Positions 13,138 to 28,097 of a DNA stretch of 64,000 bases are shown here, piece after piece (within the stretch, counting starts at the first letter, position 1; every line of letters begins with the position of its first letter). Source of the DNA: Lactarius indigo (Eukaryota > Basidiomycota > Agaricomycetes > Russulales > Russulaceae); assembly GCA_025766275.1 (NCBI GenBank), contig JAFKAC010000105.1, positions 124,001-188,000 on the forward strand, in the 5' to 3' direction. The notes beneath the pieces are model-generated. The model saw only the letters and a program-made list of their open reading frames with translations, was not told where the DNA came from and did no database searches. A program made the position numbers and the translations under genes.

Positions 13138-14200
13138 TCAGTACGCGTCGCGAGCTGTCAGTAGCTGCAAACGAATCGTAGCCTCTCGCGAAAACGAAGT
13201 CACAGGTTCGAAACTGCTAAGTGGACCAGCCAGTGGTGGAGAAATACTGTTCTGAAAGGTAAGAATCTCAGAATCTGATGGTTGAGGGAGTACTTGCCTG
13301 CTGCCGCTGCTCACTGGTAGATTCGGACGGAGTGGCAGGAGAAAGAAGATGTCCTGTGGACGCCTAAGGGCGGTCATTTTAGTCGTGTGGGGACTGTGGT
13401 CAAACGCTCCATATCTGGCTGACTGCAATTGGGCGTAGAGAAGATCCAAATCAAGGCCTGATGTGCCTGTCAAAGGTGCGCGTAACTTACCTGCGTAAGC
13501 TTTGGGAAGCGCGGAGAAACAGACTTGTTCTCTTCTTCGGCCATGCCCTGGGTACCTTCACTGCTGAAGCGATGTCGATCGCAGGAGAGACGGCCGCCTT
13601 CGTTCAAGATGCCCTCCTCATCTTCCCAGTAGAAACTCTAATAGGTGAAGCGAACTTGAACTACCGCCAGGAACATAAGAGAAATCGCGGAGGTTCGCAC
13701 ACACATGAATCTTCTGGAATAGATCTATCAGACCTGGGTAAAGAGAACCGCCGTCAGACAAGTCGCCACCAAATCGTTCGATAAAGAGGACGCACGGTAA
13801 TGACTGTCGCGTCCTATTTCTCACACCCCGTGGTGTCGCGGATAGCACAGGTGTGCACAGGAAAGGAGGGGCTGTGGCGCCGAAAATAGCTATTGCACGG
13901 GAAAGAATTCAAGAACGAAGGCAAGAGAACGGACGGATAGTTACCATGACGAGGTCAACACCTGGAGGCAAGGGGTTTTGCAAGTCACGTAGCGTTGTTG
14001 CAGAAACTTGAATTGGGCAGGTTGACTCGGAAGTGGGTCGACTGTGGATGAATGAATACCCCACATACTCTGGGCATCTCTGGAGGCGACCATACAGTAC
14101 CATGACCCGAAGTCCAAAAAGCCGACGATCGCAATTCCGCCCTAAAATCAAAGGGTCTGTAGGGAGAAAAGACGGCTTCTTGGCATTGGGAATGCCGCAA
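13138..14200 (-). CDS. Possible multi-exon gene, unrecognised
   Basis: Minus-strand frames suggest several exons. One near 14151-13909 encodes TTLRDLQNPLPPGVDLVM, followed by a plausible donor. Another near 13670-13490 encodes FYWEDEEGILNEGGRL and further acidic residues. The last, 13473-13138, encodes GLDLDLLYAQLQSARYGAF, then RPQDIFFLLPLRPNLP, and stops at 13138. The junction between the last two exons is unclear: a GTAAGT...TTTGACAG interval of only 24 bp is too short for a normal intron. No family is recognised. Boundaries are approximate. Confidence 0.35.
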
Positions 14201-14625
14201 TTTCTTTTACCACATCATCGTCTAAGTACACATGGGAAACGCAGCAACACATGGAAATGGTTTTGATTCAGCTTCACTGACGTTACTGTAGCACCGCATT
14301 TCAACTTAGTGTCGGCCGCCGCCGGTTGTAACAATGCGCGACGGGTTCTGTCGTTTCAGGCAAGCAATACAGTACACTACGGCAGCTAAAAGGTTTACGC
14401 TTGAACCAACCGGCGACCACCTGGCACCAGCGCTCCTAATTTCAAACTCATAGAATTTACGGGGATAGCCAGCTCAGTTCTTCGATATACAGGATAAGAT
14501 GCCGTCGGCCACGCAACGACGTACGGGGCAACAAGATCACTACAGTAACTACTGTACTGCACTGTGCATTAGGCGAGAGAGCCCTACAGGGATCACGTAT
14601 GAGCGCGAGGATGGTGGACATAGCC

Positions 14626-16497
14626 CTAAAAGCTCACCATAGGGTCCCAAGGTGGCAGGACGACCCTGTCGCCACTCTCAAATACCTTCACAAGATCCTT
14701 GGGGGCCAAAGTCTTGGGCACCACCACTTGGTATACAAACCTAAAAGACGTTCAGAATATAACGAAAGTCAGAAGTCAGAAGAGTGACACACTCATCGAA
14801 CCACCGATCGGTCATGACAAAGAAGCCCTTCTCTCCCCTATTCTCGCCCCATGAATTCTCGACCTTATAACGTAGAGGTTTTCCAGTCTGGGGGTCAAGA
14901 TGCACCCCAGAGATGACCATTGCATGGGTCATCGAAGACTCATTGGTGCGCAAACGATCAGCTTTTGAAAGCGAAAGCGAGATGTCGAAAGCATTCTTAA
15001 AAACGAAAAGATTTGATTTGCTTCCAGAACGACAGCCAGGATCAAGTTAGCTCACCTCATACTCAAATAGTTCCGTGTCCATGATACCAGAACTGCTTTC
15101 CGAAAATTGACCAACGTCACAGCCGAAGAAGACCGGTTGACCAGCCTTGAGAGTCTGGTAGAAAAAGAATCAGACCTCTGGTGGTAGCGATGCAACAGTG
15201 TGCATGATTCTACCTTCACTATAGCACCCTTCAAATTCTCGATTTCTGTGTTAACGTCTATTCAATCGTTAGCCGGGATGACGATTGACAAATAGGTTAA
15301 CGAACAAAGGACGGGTCTTCCACCCCAGATATTGCCGAGTTTATCAACCGTGTAAAGCTTCGAGTAAGGGTTACGGGGATCATTAATCAAAGAGAACGAG
15401 TCGGAGGCGGGGTATTGCTTGTTTGTGAAGGACTAGACGGAAAAACAATAAGTTGAATGCTTGGAAATAAGAACGTGGTCAACATACGTCATAAAATTGC
15501 TTCGCTGTTCCCTCCCATCGCCCGGCCTTCCCATCTTTGTCATAGTAGTCCCACACAAACTTATCCTTTGGTTGAGGGGGTGCACCTAGCGTCGCGCTCA
15601 TCACACTGTAGACTTCTCCTAGAAGCTCTTCTTTCTTAGAACGAAGCGTAGCGATGATGTCACTCTCGGAGAGCCCTGCTCCGCGTAACGACGACGCGAG
15701 ATTACGCAAGACGAGAGCATGCTCGCGGAGCTTGGTCTTGAGAAGCTTGTTCAATGGACCGGATAGAGACGAGTGGGTGGATTCGGGGTAAAAGGTCTGT
15801 GGGACCACGCCATAGTTCTGCAAAAGACCTCTGTACACGTGATCTTCGGACGATCGGATAATGCGTTACCTCAAGCAAGTTAACAACCATGTCCCACTGA
15901 CCACCATCACTGATGAGGTCGCTTGATAGATGGTTAATGAGGCGATCGTCGAGTGGCCGGTCAGCTTCCTGAATTGAGAGTTCAAGATAATAGTTAGCCT
16001 TGTTGAGCTTGTCCCAGAAAAACAGATACGACTATAGCGTTGTTAGTAGTGTGAATGCGGCACTGTCTATGTAACATGCACACCTGAGATAGCTGGAACT
16101 CCTTTAAATTGAGCTTCTTCATGATCTCAAATCGCAAGATATTGGTCGTGGCAAAAAGCCAGCAGCGACCGCTACTCTTCTGATCGGTAATGGGGCCGGT
16201 CTTAAAGTCGAGCTCGGTGTTAAAGACATGTACATCCGCGACGTGTGCCTGACGGCGAACGAGGGCGCTGCTGAGGTTGGAGTGGGAGAGGATTGCACGC
16301 GCGAGGCGCGTCTTTGCGGAAGCGGCGGCGGTGGCCTCCCAACTGGAAACGCTTTCCAGAGATAGTGATCCGTCAGCGGAAACAGGAGCGGGAGCCTTGG
16401 CGGGGGCACAAGATGTTGGAACCGGAACGAGCTCGCCTCGTTTTTCGTCGATGTCCATCTTAACAGGCTGAAGTGGTTTCGATGGTGTGGAACCCAT
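14626..16497 (-). CDS. Bleomycin hydrolase / aminopeptidase C (C1B cysteine peptidase)
   Basis: A multi-exon gene from ATG at 16497 to TAG at 14626. The papain-fold catalytic residues are all visible: TDQKSSGRCWLFA (active Cys), MTHAMVISGVHLDP (His) and YKVENSWGENRGEKGFF (Asn). Family blocks also include LSSDLISDGGQWDMVVNLLE, YGVVPQTFYPES, KAGQPVFFGCDVG and a C-terminal PKDLVKVFE region. Bleomycin hydrolases are hexameric cytosolic aminopeptidases that trim peptides and hydrolyse homocysteine thiolactone. The N-terminus MGSTPSK fits an N-myristoylation consensus (Gly2, Ser6, Lys7), and a ~70-residue Ala/Pro/Ser-rich leader precedes the family core. All exons appear intact. Confidence 0.93.
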
Positions 16498-16776
16498 GGT
16501 AGTGAGTTGGCATAAAGAATGAACGTTAATGAACTGTCCTATCGGTGCACACCTAATTAGGTAATCACCGCTTCCATGGCTGAGTGCACCGCATTAGGAT
16601 AACCCAGATTTGGACTTGAGGGCAACCGAGGTGTAACGTCACGGCGTAACTTGAACCCCAACCAGAGTTTGGTGAGGGTCTGGTACACCGAATCGCTACG
16701 GGAAGGTGTCCATGTCTCCTCAAAGCATCTCTGGTCCCGCGCATGTGTGCAGCCAACATGGCAGCCAACATGCGTC

Positions 16777-17040
16777 CACGTGGAATTGAGCGGAACCGTG
16801 AGATAAGACCTCACTGACACTCGAACTCGGATCTCCTTATGGCTTGGGTTTGGACAGAAGACACTCGCCGCCCTATGATAGCTCAGATATTTTTGATTTC
16901 GCGCATGGATACAGACACGTGGAACCAAGCGGGGCCGAGAGATAAGGCCGCGCTGACACTCGGACTTGGACCACTAATGGATTGGCCCGGGCAAAAACAC
17001 TCACCGCCCTATGATCGTCCGGACATTCGCGACCCTAGCT
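16777..17040. repeat. Two-copy non-coding tandem repeat, period ~139 bp
   Basis: Copy 1 begins CACGTGGAATTGAGCGG at 16777 and copy 2 begins CACGTGGAACCAAGCGG at 16916. Both continue with GAGATAAG, CTGACACTCG and CACTCGCCGCCCTATGAT-like blocks. The identity is clearly diverged, so the duplication is old. Confidence 0.65.
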
Positions 17041-17978
17041 GAGCCTTTTCTCAGAAGTCGGCCAATGGTTACCCTTTGATTCGGTAGGTGAGTAAAGTGG
17101 GGGTGCCTAGGTGCATGGGCCATTGCGCGGATCCTTTTCAGTTGCTGCACCGGGTCCGAAATCGAACGTATCTCTCGCATCAGACAAGTATCGTGCGCGT
17201 CAGGAGTGTCGAACGGTACCATAATTCTGCTCGACCGCGTAAGTACTGTATCCAAAAGAAGTGAGAGGTCCTGAACTGAGTATTCCGTGGGGAGTGCACC
17301 AGGCACCTCCACCTCGCTCTAGTCAACAACGTGTGAGCGACATGTCCCACCTGGTCTAACCCATTTTCACATCTTTCCGACTGGGTGCTTTGCTCGAGCA
17401 ATCGCTTTTGATTTTAGCGGCTTGTATTGGGACTATCTCAGTCTGCGTCCGAATATCAACTCTAAGTGACATCTCAGCTACTACGGTGTATGGTACACAA
17501 ATCATTCCCCGCTTGCGGTGCGTGAGGCGGGATTGACATTTTCTCGTAACCGATGGGTAGACGGTGCTTATTGTCGGGGTCATTGTCGATTACCCGACTA
17601 CCGCCGAGTTGCAGCCATCCGGTTCCGCGCTCAGGCTTCCTCCAAGTCCACTGCTTCGGGCACTTTCTCATGCTATATACGTCTCGGTAGCCGCACTCCC
17701 ATGTACGTCTACGATCTTGTGCACCGAAATCGTGGCACATGCTAGTCGATCCCCCTTCTACACGGAAAAAGCCCTTTCACAGTCCATTCAACTAGAGTTT
17801 GGTCTCCGTGCCCGCCGTGGATTTTCGGGAGCGAGTTCTCGCGTTGTGTGGGATATCTGCGACAACACCAGCGTTTCCTCCTGGATTGTTGTAAGGCCAG
17901 CTCTCCTATTGGTCTCGAATGCGTATCCTCTTACCTTCCGTGCCTTACCGCAATAGCTCCGTGTCGCCATCGCTGTGC

Positions 17979-17986
17979 TATAAAAA
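17979..17986 (+). promoter_or_regulatory. TATA box of first peroxidase gene
   Basis: TATAAAAA lies 89 bp upstream of the ATG at 18068. The second peroxidase gene has a matching element at a similar distance (CATAAAAG, 86 bp). Confidence 0.65.
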
Positions 17987-18067
17987 CCCCCCCGATTGTG
18001 TCTACATTCTGCAGGACTTCCGGGTAATCTCCTGAGGCGGTTCTACTCATTCTCTGGGTTGCGAACG

Positions 18068-19513
<1,446 letters not shown>

Positions 19514-21324
19514 ACACGGCCATGCCGTCAGCTTTGCTCATGTGTAAGTCAACTACATTTATCCCCAGACTAGAAATAACACGATATTATTATCAGCAGC
19601 ACAAACTAATAAATTTTCAGAGCCCATCTTTTCTCAAATTTGGTTCGGTTCGGTGATCTGGTGATCGTAGACAGGCAAATAGACGGATATGTCGCAAGCA
19701 CGTCGTATATCGTCGAAATCTTTTGTGTATGTGAAATGAAAGGAAACTTGTATTCCTGTAGAATTGGAAACAGTGACTTTTTGAAGTCCGAAAAATTTCC
19801 CGTCTTGCGTGCAATTGTTCAGCATACAGTCGACCGTCCTCGGGTCCTCGGTCATGGCGATAGGGCCATCTAGAAGGGACTCTCGAGAACATAGTAGTTA
19901 ACGATGTAAATACCTGATACATCCTGGATGCATCTGTCAACTGTCTAGTAATCCATGGCCCTGATTATGGCTCTCTGGGTACATCGAAAAGGAGATGCGC
20001 GGCATGCATCTCATCGACCACTCTTGGACCATAACGTCGGCTCCACTTCTAGTCGTTGGCTATGAGCGTGTTGGGACTCACTCAACCCGCTGTTCGTCCC
20101 TGGTTCTCAGAGGCGGGGTTCTAGTTCCACGCTCTCGTGTGAATATTGCGGGCGCGGCCAAGTTTACCTGAGGCTGCACCTTCCCGTGTTACACTGAAAC
20201 TACGTGCTCGGGCTCCTCGGAGGGGCGAGAAATCTCTGGTACCCATAGAGCGTCACTTCCGTCCAATCATCATGCGTACATTGGAGAGCTATCTGTGTGT
20301 GCAGACTCTTGGAAGCTTCTCTATTCATAGAAGGAACCAAAGTGTGGATCTTATATTCTGACACCGGTTCCGCCTTGAACTCGAGTTCTCACGTTGGTTC
20401 TCATTGGCATGTGCAGGAAGCGGTACCGTGAAGACTCGGAGTTAATACTGCCCGGTCCGACATCGACCCGGTAACTACCGGTAGACACATAGATACCCGG
20501 CTATTCGGTGGCGTAATGCCCTTACTTCATACTTGTGGCGTCTACTACTAATCCCGGCGGCTTGAATTTAGATCAAACCAAACTCGAAAAAACTCGACGT
20601 GCGGCGAGGAACACCCCCCGGATGAGGTGACGGCGTCTCAAACCCATAGATATGCCGATTTGTCCTTTTCCTTTCTCTTTGCAGAGATATCGAACCGTGC
20701 TCCGAGTCAGAGCTTTACTCAGAGGATGACGGTGTCCTGACCGCGTTTTGCTTTGATTGATGGCATCCGTTGCAGGTCTTGACATGAGTCTGGAATGACC
20801 TCGCATAGGTTGATGCAATGCCCTGTAAGATACGAGGGCCGAAATCGAGGAACCGTCCAAGCCTGCCCCAAACCGTGCTTCGGACTACCGAAAGTGAGTC
20901 AATGCGGAAACCCTGCCAGGACCTGCTTCAAAGTTCTCTTTTTGCATTGGCTACCAGAGTTCTGGGTCTGTGCTAGCCCCAGAACGTACAGTCGACGTTC
21001 CGAGGACCTCTCCTCCACACAACCGTCCATCAAACCCACTATACTGATTCCATGTGGTGCAACCACAGCCAGACCGTGACGAGCGCGTGGCTCATGTGAC
21101 CGCCCAAAGAGAAGTCCGCCGAATACATGGTAACAGGGCGCCGCAGTGGTCTCCCACATATTCACCCTTTCATTCCCACTTCATCGTTACTTTCTAACCC
21201 CCTTATAAAGAAGACGTCGCTCAGGGAAAGGCCAGCCATATTATCAAGAAATGTGTTTTGAACACAATCTGAATTTGCTTGGCAGTCATTTGGATTGGCC
21301 AAATATTAGTGCTCTACTCTTTGG

Positions 21325-21331
21325 TGCGCGC
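21325..21331 (+). promoter_or_regulatory. Possible metal-response element (TGCRCNC)
   Basis: TGCGCGC matches the TGCRCNC consensus reported upstream of fungal Mn-peroxidase genes and lies ~495 bp before the ATG. A 7-bp degenerate motif occurs often by chance, so this is weak. Confidence 0.25.
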
Positions 21332-21739
21332 GCTCCGCGCCAGGATATTAAGTGGCAAAGGGCCCGGTACCGTTGCCACTTAGTACACAGCTATACAGTC
21401 ACTCTGATGCCAACGCTTCTGGTATTCTGAGGAAACCCTCTTCCAATTTATTCTCCAACTTTACAAATGAGGATAAACTCCCATGGATATCGACGATCTG
21501 GTGCACGACCTTTTGGGCTTCACATGCTCCCTTTCCCCATTTGCGTGAAAGGAGCGCATTTGCGGTCCTCTCCTCAACGAGCTGATATCCCATCACCTCC
21601 TCGCGGCTGTCCGGGTACTGTGGGAGCCCCCAGAAATGCCGTTGAATCATCGTAAGGGTGGCTCTCCCATTGGCCTGAAGACTTGACAACCTGTCCACCT
21701 GCTGTTCGCCCTGCTGACTCTGTACTGTCCCCGCTGCTG

Positions 21740-21747
21740 CATAAAAG
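21740..21747 (+). promoter_or_regulatory. TATA-like box of second peroxidase gene
   Basis: CATAAAAG lies 86 bp upstream of the ATG at 21826, at nearly the same spacing as in the first peroxidase gene. Confidence 0.5.
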
Positions 21748-21825
21748 GGCCCCAGGTATGCTTGTAGTCTGCAGCACTGAACTCCCAGTTCTACATCCAA
21801 TACACCTCTACACTCTATACCGCGT

Positions 21826-23341
<1,516 letters not shown>

Positions 23342-25227
23342 GTGAACTTAACTGACTTCAAGGTCACGATAACTCACCGTCATACATAGCCCCCCTTAAG
23401 TGTACCTGTTTGGAAACCGGCTTTTCATCAAGTATGGGGATTGAAATTATTTACGCGTGATCGTGTGTGTATACAGACAGATGGCGTCGTTATAAAGTAT
23501 ATTTTCTACTGAAAGTGGTCCAGAAGTTGCGATGGCACAGTGGGCTTCGCGTTCGTCAGACTGAATAACTTGCCGCGTCGATATGCTCGAGGGCAGTCGA
23601 TCACATCGATAATACGCCCTTCTGGAATGAACTCAAAGACTATATGTACAAATACAAACCAACCAACCCGAATAACCCAGGTGTTGTATGGGATGCAAAC
23701 ACCGGGCGGTAGACACCATGAAAGTGTAGTGGTTCCCTCAACACGCACATTACAGCAAAATCCACTACGATAGGCTCTGTGTCCAGATTAGGGTGACAAG
23801 CTGAGGCTGAACATGACATTATTTTGTTGCCAAGTTCGCACGCAACAAAAGGGATAATTATTTTATAACTACCAATCCCGAGAACCGTACTTAACTGTTA
23901 ACTCCGTTATATGTGTTCCCTCGTAATGGATTAAAAATAATGGGAGCGAGCTATGCAAGGGCCTGACTGGATGGAATGTTGTCAATCAAATGATGCTTAT
24001 ATTTACAAGCAACACCATCAAACTCATGCTCGCCAACTGGGGGACGATTTGCACTCAAAGTTCAGACGGTGGTTTACTAAGTTAGGACGAGGGAAATGAA
24101 GCGCTTTGCTGGTCACCAATGACGGTGAAACCATGCCAACTCGAATTGGTACTCTTGAATTATGGTTTGTGTTGTGACTGTAGCGTGGGTATTGAATCTT
24201 GGAAACCATTATCTTCCACGTCTGGTTCCTTGTTATCGCTTGGCAGCTCAAGGACAAACGCGCCTTGGTCATCGGAGGTGGAGAATTCGCATCCAGTCGA
24301 ATCCAGTATGCCAACTCCATGCTGCTGGTGCCATAGTCACAGCCATTTCATTTCCACAAGGTCTAGGGTTTATACTATTTAAGATGTGGGATCAAGGTAC
24401 GGCGCCTAGGACGGGTTTGAGTGTCGTTGTTGTTGGTAGACTTCATAGCAAGGGGATCGGAGTCATTGAATCCCGAGCTGCTGGCAGGACGTGGGGAAAC
24501 AGGGACAGTGTTGCAGGCAGTGTTGTACGGGTCGGCCTGACTCAGAGTCAAATGGGTCACAGGGTCAGTCCGGGTCAGATGAGGAACAGATTATTTTGGA
24601 ATCACATCGTCTGTCAGTCATTACGGCTTATGCCGATGGGCCAATGGCCCGCCCAACCCGGAGTTGCAATAAAAAAAGGAAAGCGGCGTGTGGGAAAAAC
24701 CACGTGAGGAGTAATGATGACCTCTCTGAAATTGTGGTGGCGACGATATGATTGATCAGTGGACGTGTTTCGATTATTTCAATCTTCATATTTCACAAGA
24801 TGAAATCAAATAGAGATATAGTGGTGAGCAGCAATCTTACATGCAAAAAGAAACTTTACCCAGGGAATATAACCTTTAAAACGAGGTACTGTCATCAATA
24901 CTGTTGTAGTCAATTGGAGGACCCATGTCACAGAAAGAACGCCATGGGCTCCACCAATACTGTACATTACATATCGTGTGGTTACGATACATGATGTACA
25001 ATATTGTGGAGGGCAATGTATGAAATCTAGTGTGTATTTTCTGCCGACCTAGAGTCTGGGCTTGTCAGGAGTTCCACATCACGGCTTACATCACGACTCC
25101 GATCAGATGGATTCCGAAAGCCAGTTCCTTCAACCGAACGCTTGGAGTTTTGCAGGATGTTGTTCGCAGTCCACTGGTGCGTGGCAGATATTTGATAAAC
25201 AAACGCTCCGAGCGCCTGGTCATCCAC
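23342..25227. other. Intergenic, no gene seen
   Basis: About 1.9 kb of AT-moderate DNA with only short frames lacking motifs or sensible splice continuation. The start serves as the 3' region of peroxidase copy 2. Confidence 0.5.
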
Positions 25228-25792
25228 TCAGTCACCTAGTCTGCGTTCAGAAGTCGAATGAGAATGACGAACTACCAGGAGAGTGCCAAGAAGGACACCA
25301 TCTTTCCACCGGTCATCTGCGGGACCGATTGGGTCTTTGCGGTGGCGCTGTTTCGCCCTCCAGAGAGCATGTAGGTCGAATCGAGGAGGTGCCGCATCAG
25401 GTGACTCGGAGTCAAGAGTGGGACGGTGTCCGCGCAGGACATCGTAGGATGCACTGATGGCATGGAAACGCGCCTCAGAGACTTCGGGAGGATACGCACG
25501 AGCGACAGGCGAGTCAGGATGATATATCCTTACGAGTTCATAGTCTGTATCATCAGAGGTGGCGTCAACTTCGGACGACCGGAGAGTGCTCGATGGGATG
25601 CGCACAACGCGCCTTCACTTCTTTCTGAGACGCGCTTAATGGCAGGTGAAATATCTGATGAGGGGTGGGGCTCGAATTAGGCGGGTAAGGATATGGGTTG
25701 GCGCTTCGGGGAGCGGAGGAAGCAATGTGTCTGATGCGGTGGACAATCTGTGGGCTACGCCAGTGAATATTGGGCCTCGAAAGCGCACGCAT
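25228..25792 (-). CDS. DnaJ/Hsp40-like J-domain protein, probably organellar
   Basis: Exons 25792-25609 and 25544-25228, with a 64-bp intron, give 166 aa. The N-terminus is basic with few acids (VHRIRHIASSAPRSAN), like a mitochondrial presequence. The J domain starts TPHQIFHLPLSASQKEVKA, crosses the intron into YELVRIYHPDSP with the essential HPD, and ends RFHAISASYDVLRGHR. After an Arg/Lys-rich segment the C-terminus has a short hydrophobic run (VLLGTLLVV) that could be a partial membrane anchor, as in yeast Jid1-type proteins. J proteins stimulate Hsp70 ATPase. The HPD is intact, so it should be active. The partner Hsp70 is inferred only. Confidence 0.82.
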
Positions 25793-26399
25793 ACGGTGTA
25801 CTAATGCTACGTGTGTTCGTTTGGGGGGGGGGCCTAAAGAGGGACCAAATACGAGGTTGAAGCTTTGAAGCTCGAAGTTGCAGACGAAGCGACGCTCACG
25901 CCACTCCTGCCATGCAGTGCTTTCCTCGCATGCATACAGCCACTTCCTCAGGGCCTCAACCTCCGGTTTTGTCTTTCACTTTATTTCACCTCTTATCCTT
26001 CGTTTTTCTCCAACGCCGTCAAGCTGTCCGGAAAGCAGCCGAATTCCCATTTGTGAGGTACAATGCTGCAATTACTGCCTTGCGTAAGGATACATACGGT
26101 TTCCCAATGATATAGAGAGATCCCCAGAAACGCTTGGCATGAACATGAACCGACGACCTCGTCGCTGCGCGCTCCTAGTTGCCTCAACCTTTCTTTTGCT
26201 CAGATATACTACATGCAGACGACATATGGGTTTGTCACAACGTACACATTTATGGAGCTCTGCCCCTTCAGATGCTAGATTAGAGACACAGAGTTCATTA
26301 TAACACATTTAGGGCCCAAATTACAGGACTTAGGTAGGTGGGAGTAGAAGTACAGTACGTCGTGGAAATGAGTCGCCAGTAGATTTGTAGTCCAGAGAG
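25793..26399. other. Intergenic, no clear gene
   Basis: About 600 bp. Overlapping short plus frames (for example one ending RYNAAITALRKDTYGFPMI near 26115) could be an isolated exon, but no gene can be assembled around them. Confidence 0.4.
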
Positions 26400-26429
26400 T
26401 CAACCACGACAAGTGTCCGATAGCCAAGC

Positions 26430-26560
26430 ACAGATTCGTCTTGGAGAATCGGGGAAATCAAACGGTATCTTGGAAAACGAGTCACAGGACCGAATGAGCA
26501 CCTTTCACAATACTATGCCCTACCGCCCCACCAGAGAGATTGGCTTAAATATCGGCTACC
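26430..26560 (-). pseudogene. Relic of class II peroxidase exon 2
   Basis: On the minus strand the run GGTGCTCATTCGGTCCTGTG and its continuation ACTCGTTTTCCAAGATACC align with the exon coding the distal haem pocket ([14 protein letters not shown]) of the two peroxidases. Stops replace coding triplets. Most differences are C-to-T changes on the sense strand, and the match is slightly closer to copy 2 (GACTCG versus GTATCG). No other peroxidase exon was found nearby. The relic is inverted relative to the functional pair. Confidence 0.65.
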
Positions 26561-27645
26561 AACTCGTCGCAACAATGAAGGCAAAAATGAAGGCGAATAA
26601 GACGGAGAGGTCTTGAAAGACTGTAGAGTGGTCTGACCGTCTTGGAAGTAGGCCTTGGAGTCCTTCAGTGTATTGGAAATGCGAAGTCGATATCATGATG
26701 AACAGGTTGTGAACGTTCAGGCCATTCAGGGCATGGGGCCGCCTTATCGTGTTCCAGAATAAAACTTCGGTAGTGTCGCGATGATTCCCACTAAACGTGA
26801 GAAGTGAGAACACGATACCAACATTATCCTAGGTTACCAAGTTCCTGATTACCGGTAAGTTCGAGAAGGTAGTCATGAACGATGTCGTCGCTGATAACCG
26901 ATAACCATTTGGTATGATTGTACTTCCGGAACCCATATTAGAAAAGGAGGCATTCAATCAGAGGCCAAGAATTGCAAAGATTGCAAAGACCGGTCCAAAG
27001 GTATGACGGGGGTCGTGCAGTAGCTCTGGAATTGGCGACGACAAGTCCAAGTCATCAACCGCTCAATAGCGCTCAATCTCTACGACGATGTGGACCCCCC
27101 CATGAAAGTAGTTTAGTTAGTACCCATAGCGACTGAACAATTTCATCCTATGTATGCTCAATGCGTCGTTCTGAGGGCACGCTGAGCTCAGACTTGGAGA
27201 TGAGCGTTCAAAGGGAGGTACCGGTACTACCCGGCGGGAAGAGGAGGTGCGGTGCAGGAATGAATGTGTGGGAATATTTGTTGCATCCGTGTTACTCGCA
27301 CGAGCACGCCACTTCGGACCCGGCCGTTGTTGTACTGACAGCACCGTCTCCCAGCTCCGAATCACGGCGAGTCAGGAACAAGGTCGGGAAGCCTGGAAAA
27401 GTGCGCCTGTAGTAAGGTTTGGACCCGCAAGATCGTATCGATGAGGAGCGCTGTATGTAACGTATTAGAGAGCCAGCCATCGAATTTCTGTCTGGTGGCT
27501 GGACTAGTTGACAGGACGTCACGGTGCTATGAATAGAGACATCAATGTTTCTTTCTATTCATAGGCCGTCGTCTGACCTGGCAGGGTTTTGATGGTGATC
27601 GGTCCTTCAAAGAGCCCGTGTTTGGACAATTGGAGCTTGAAGCTC
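26561..27645. other. Intergenic up to the transposon
   Basis: About 1.1 kb with no supported gene. Confidence 0.5.
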
Positions 27646-27670
27646 GAAGCCCAGTCAAAATCCCAATGAA
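27646..27670 (+). repeat. Left terminal inverted repeat
   Basis: GAAGCCCAGTCAAAATCCCA and onward, matching the right end with one substitution in the first 17 bases and more beyond. Confidence 0.65.
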
Positions 27671-28097
27671 TCCCGATGAATTGAGTCGAATGAAAATGAC
27701 CGGGATTGGTGGCGGGTGAATTCTGTTGACTCCGCTCGAATTATATTGCGTACAGATTTGAATTATTCCATACAATTCAATGCGAATGAATAATCTTGAA
27801 TATTGCTGCACCCCAACATGGATGCCCTCATTGTGCTGCTCTTTGCGCCACCCTCGTTGTGGGACATCGCACGCGCGAATATGTGAATGCCACATTTGGT
27901 ACCTGTGAGCTGCAACATGTCTGAAACGAGTATCAAGTCGTCGTTCTCCTCTTCTCGTCCTGCATACCTTTGGCTCTGGCTCTCATCTCGACCCTTGGCC
28001 GCTATCTGCGTCTGTTCGTTTCTTTCTGATATCGTGTTTCTGGAGACTTCTTGGCATTGTCCCTCTCCACGTACTCTGTCACTCTGGACTGATCTGA

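Larger units (their letters stand above)
16498..18067. other. Long intergenic region upstream of the peroxidase
   Basis: About 1.57 kb without a convincing gene. It contains a diverged tandem duplication at 16777-17040 and, at its right end, the promoter of the first peroxidase gene. Confidence 0.5.
19514..21825. other. Intergenic between the two peroxidase genes
   Basis: About 2.3 kb. Only short unsupported frames are seen. The last few hundred bases form the promoter of the second peroxidase gene. Confidence 0.5.

Noticed and set aside
13461..13784. Plus-strand frame with GHALGTFTAEAM
   Set aside because: The short GHALG-like string recalls an acyltransferase serine motif, but Ser is absent and nothing else fits; the opposite strand looks more like exons.
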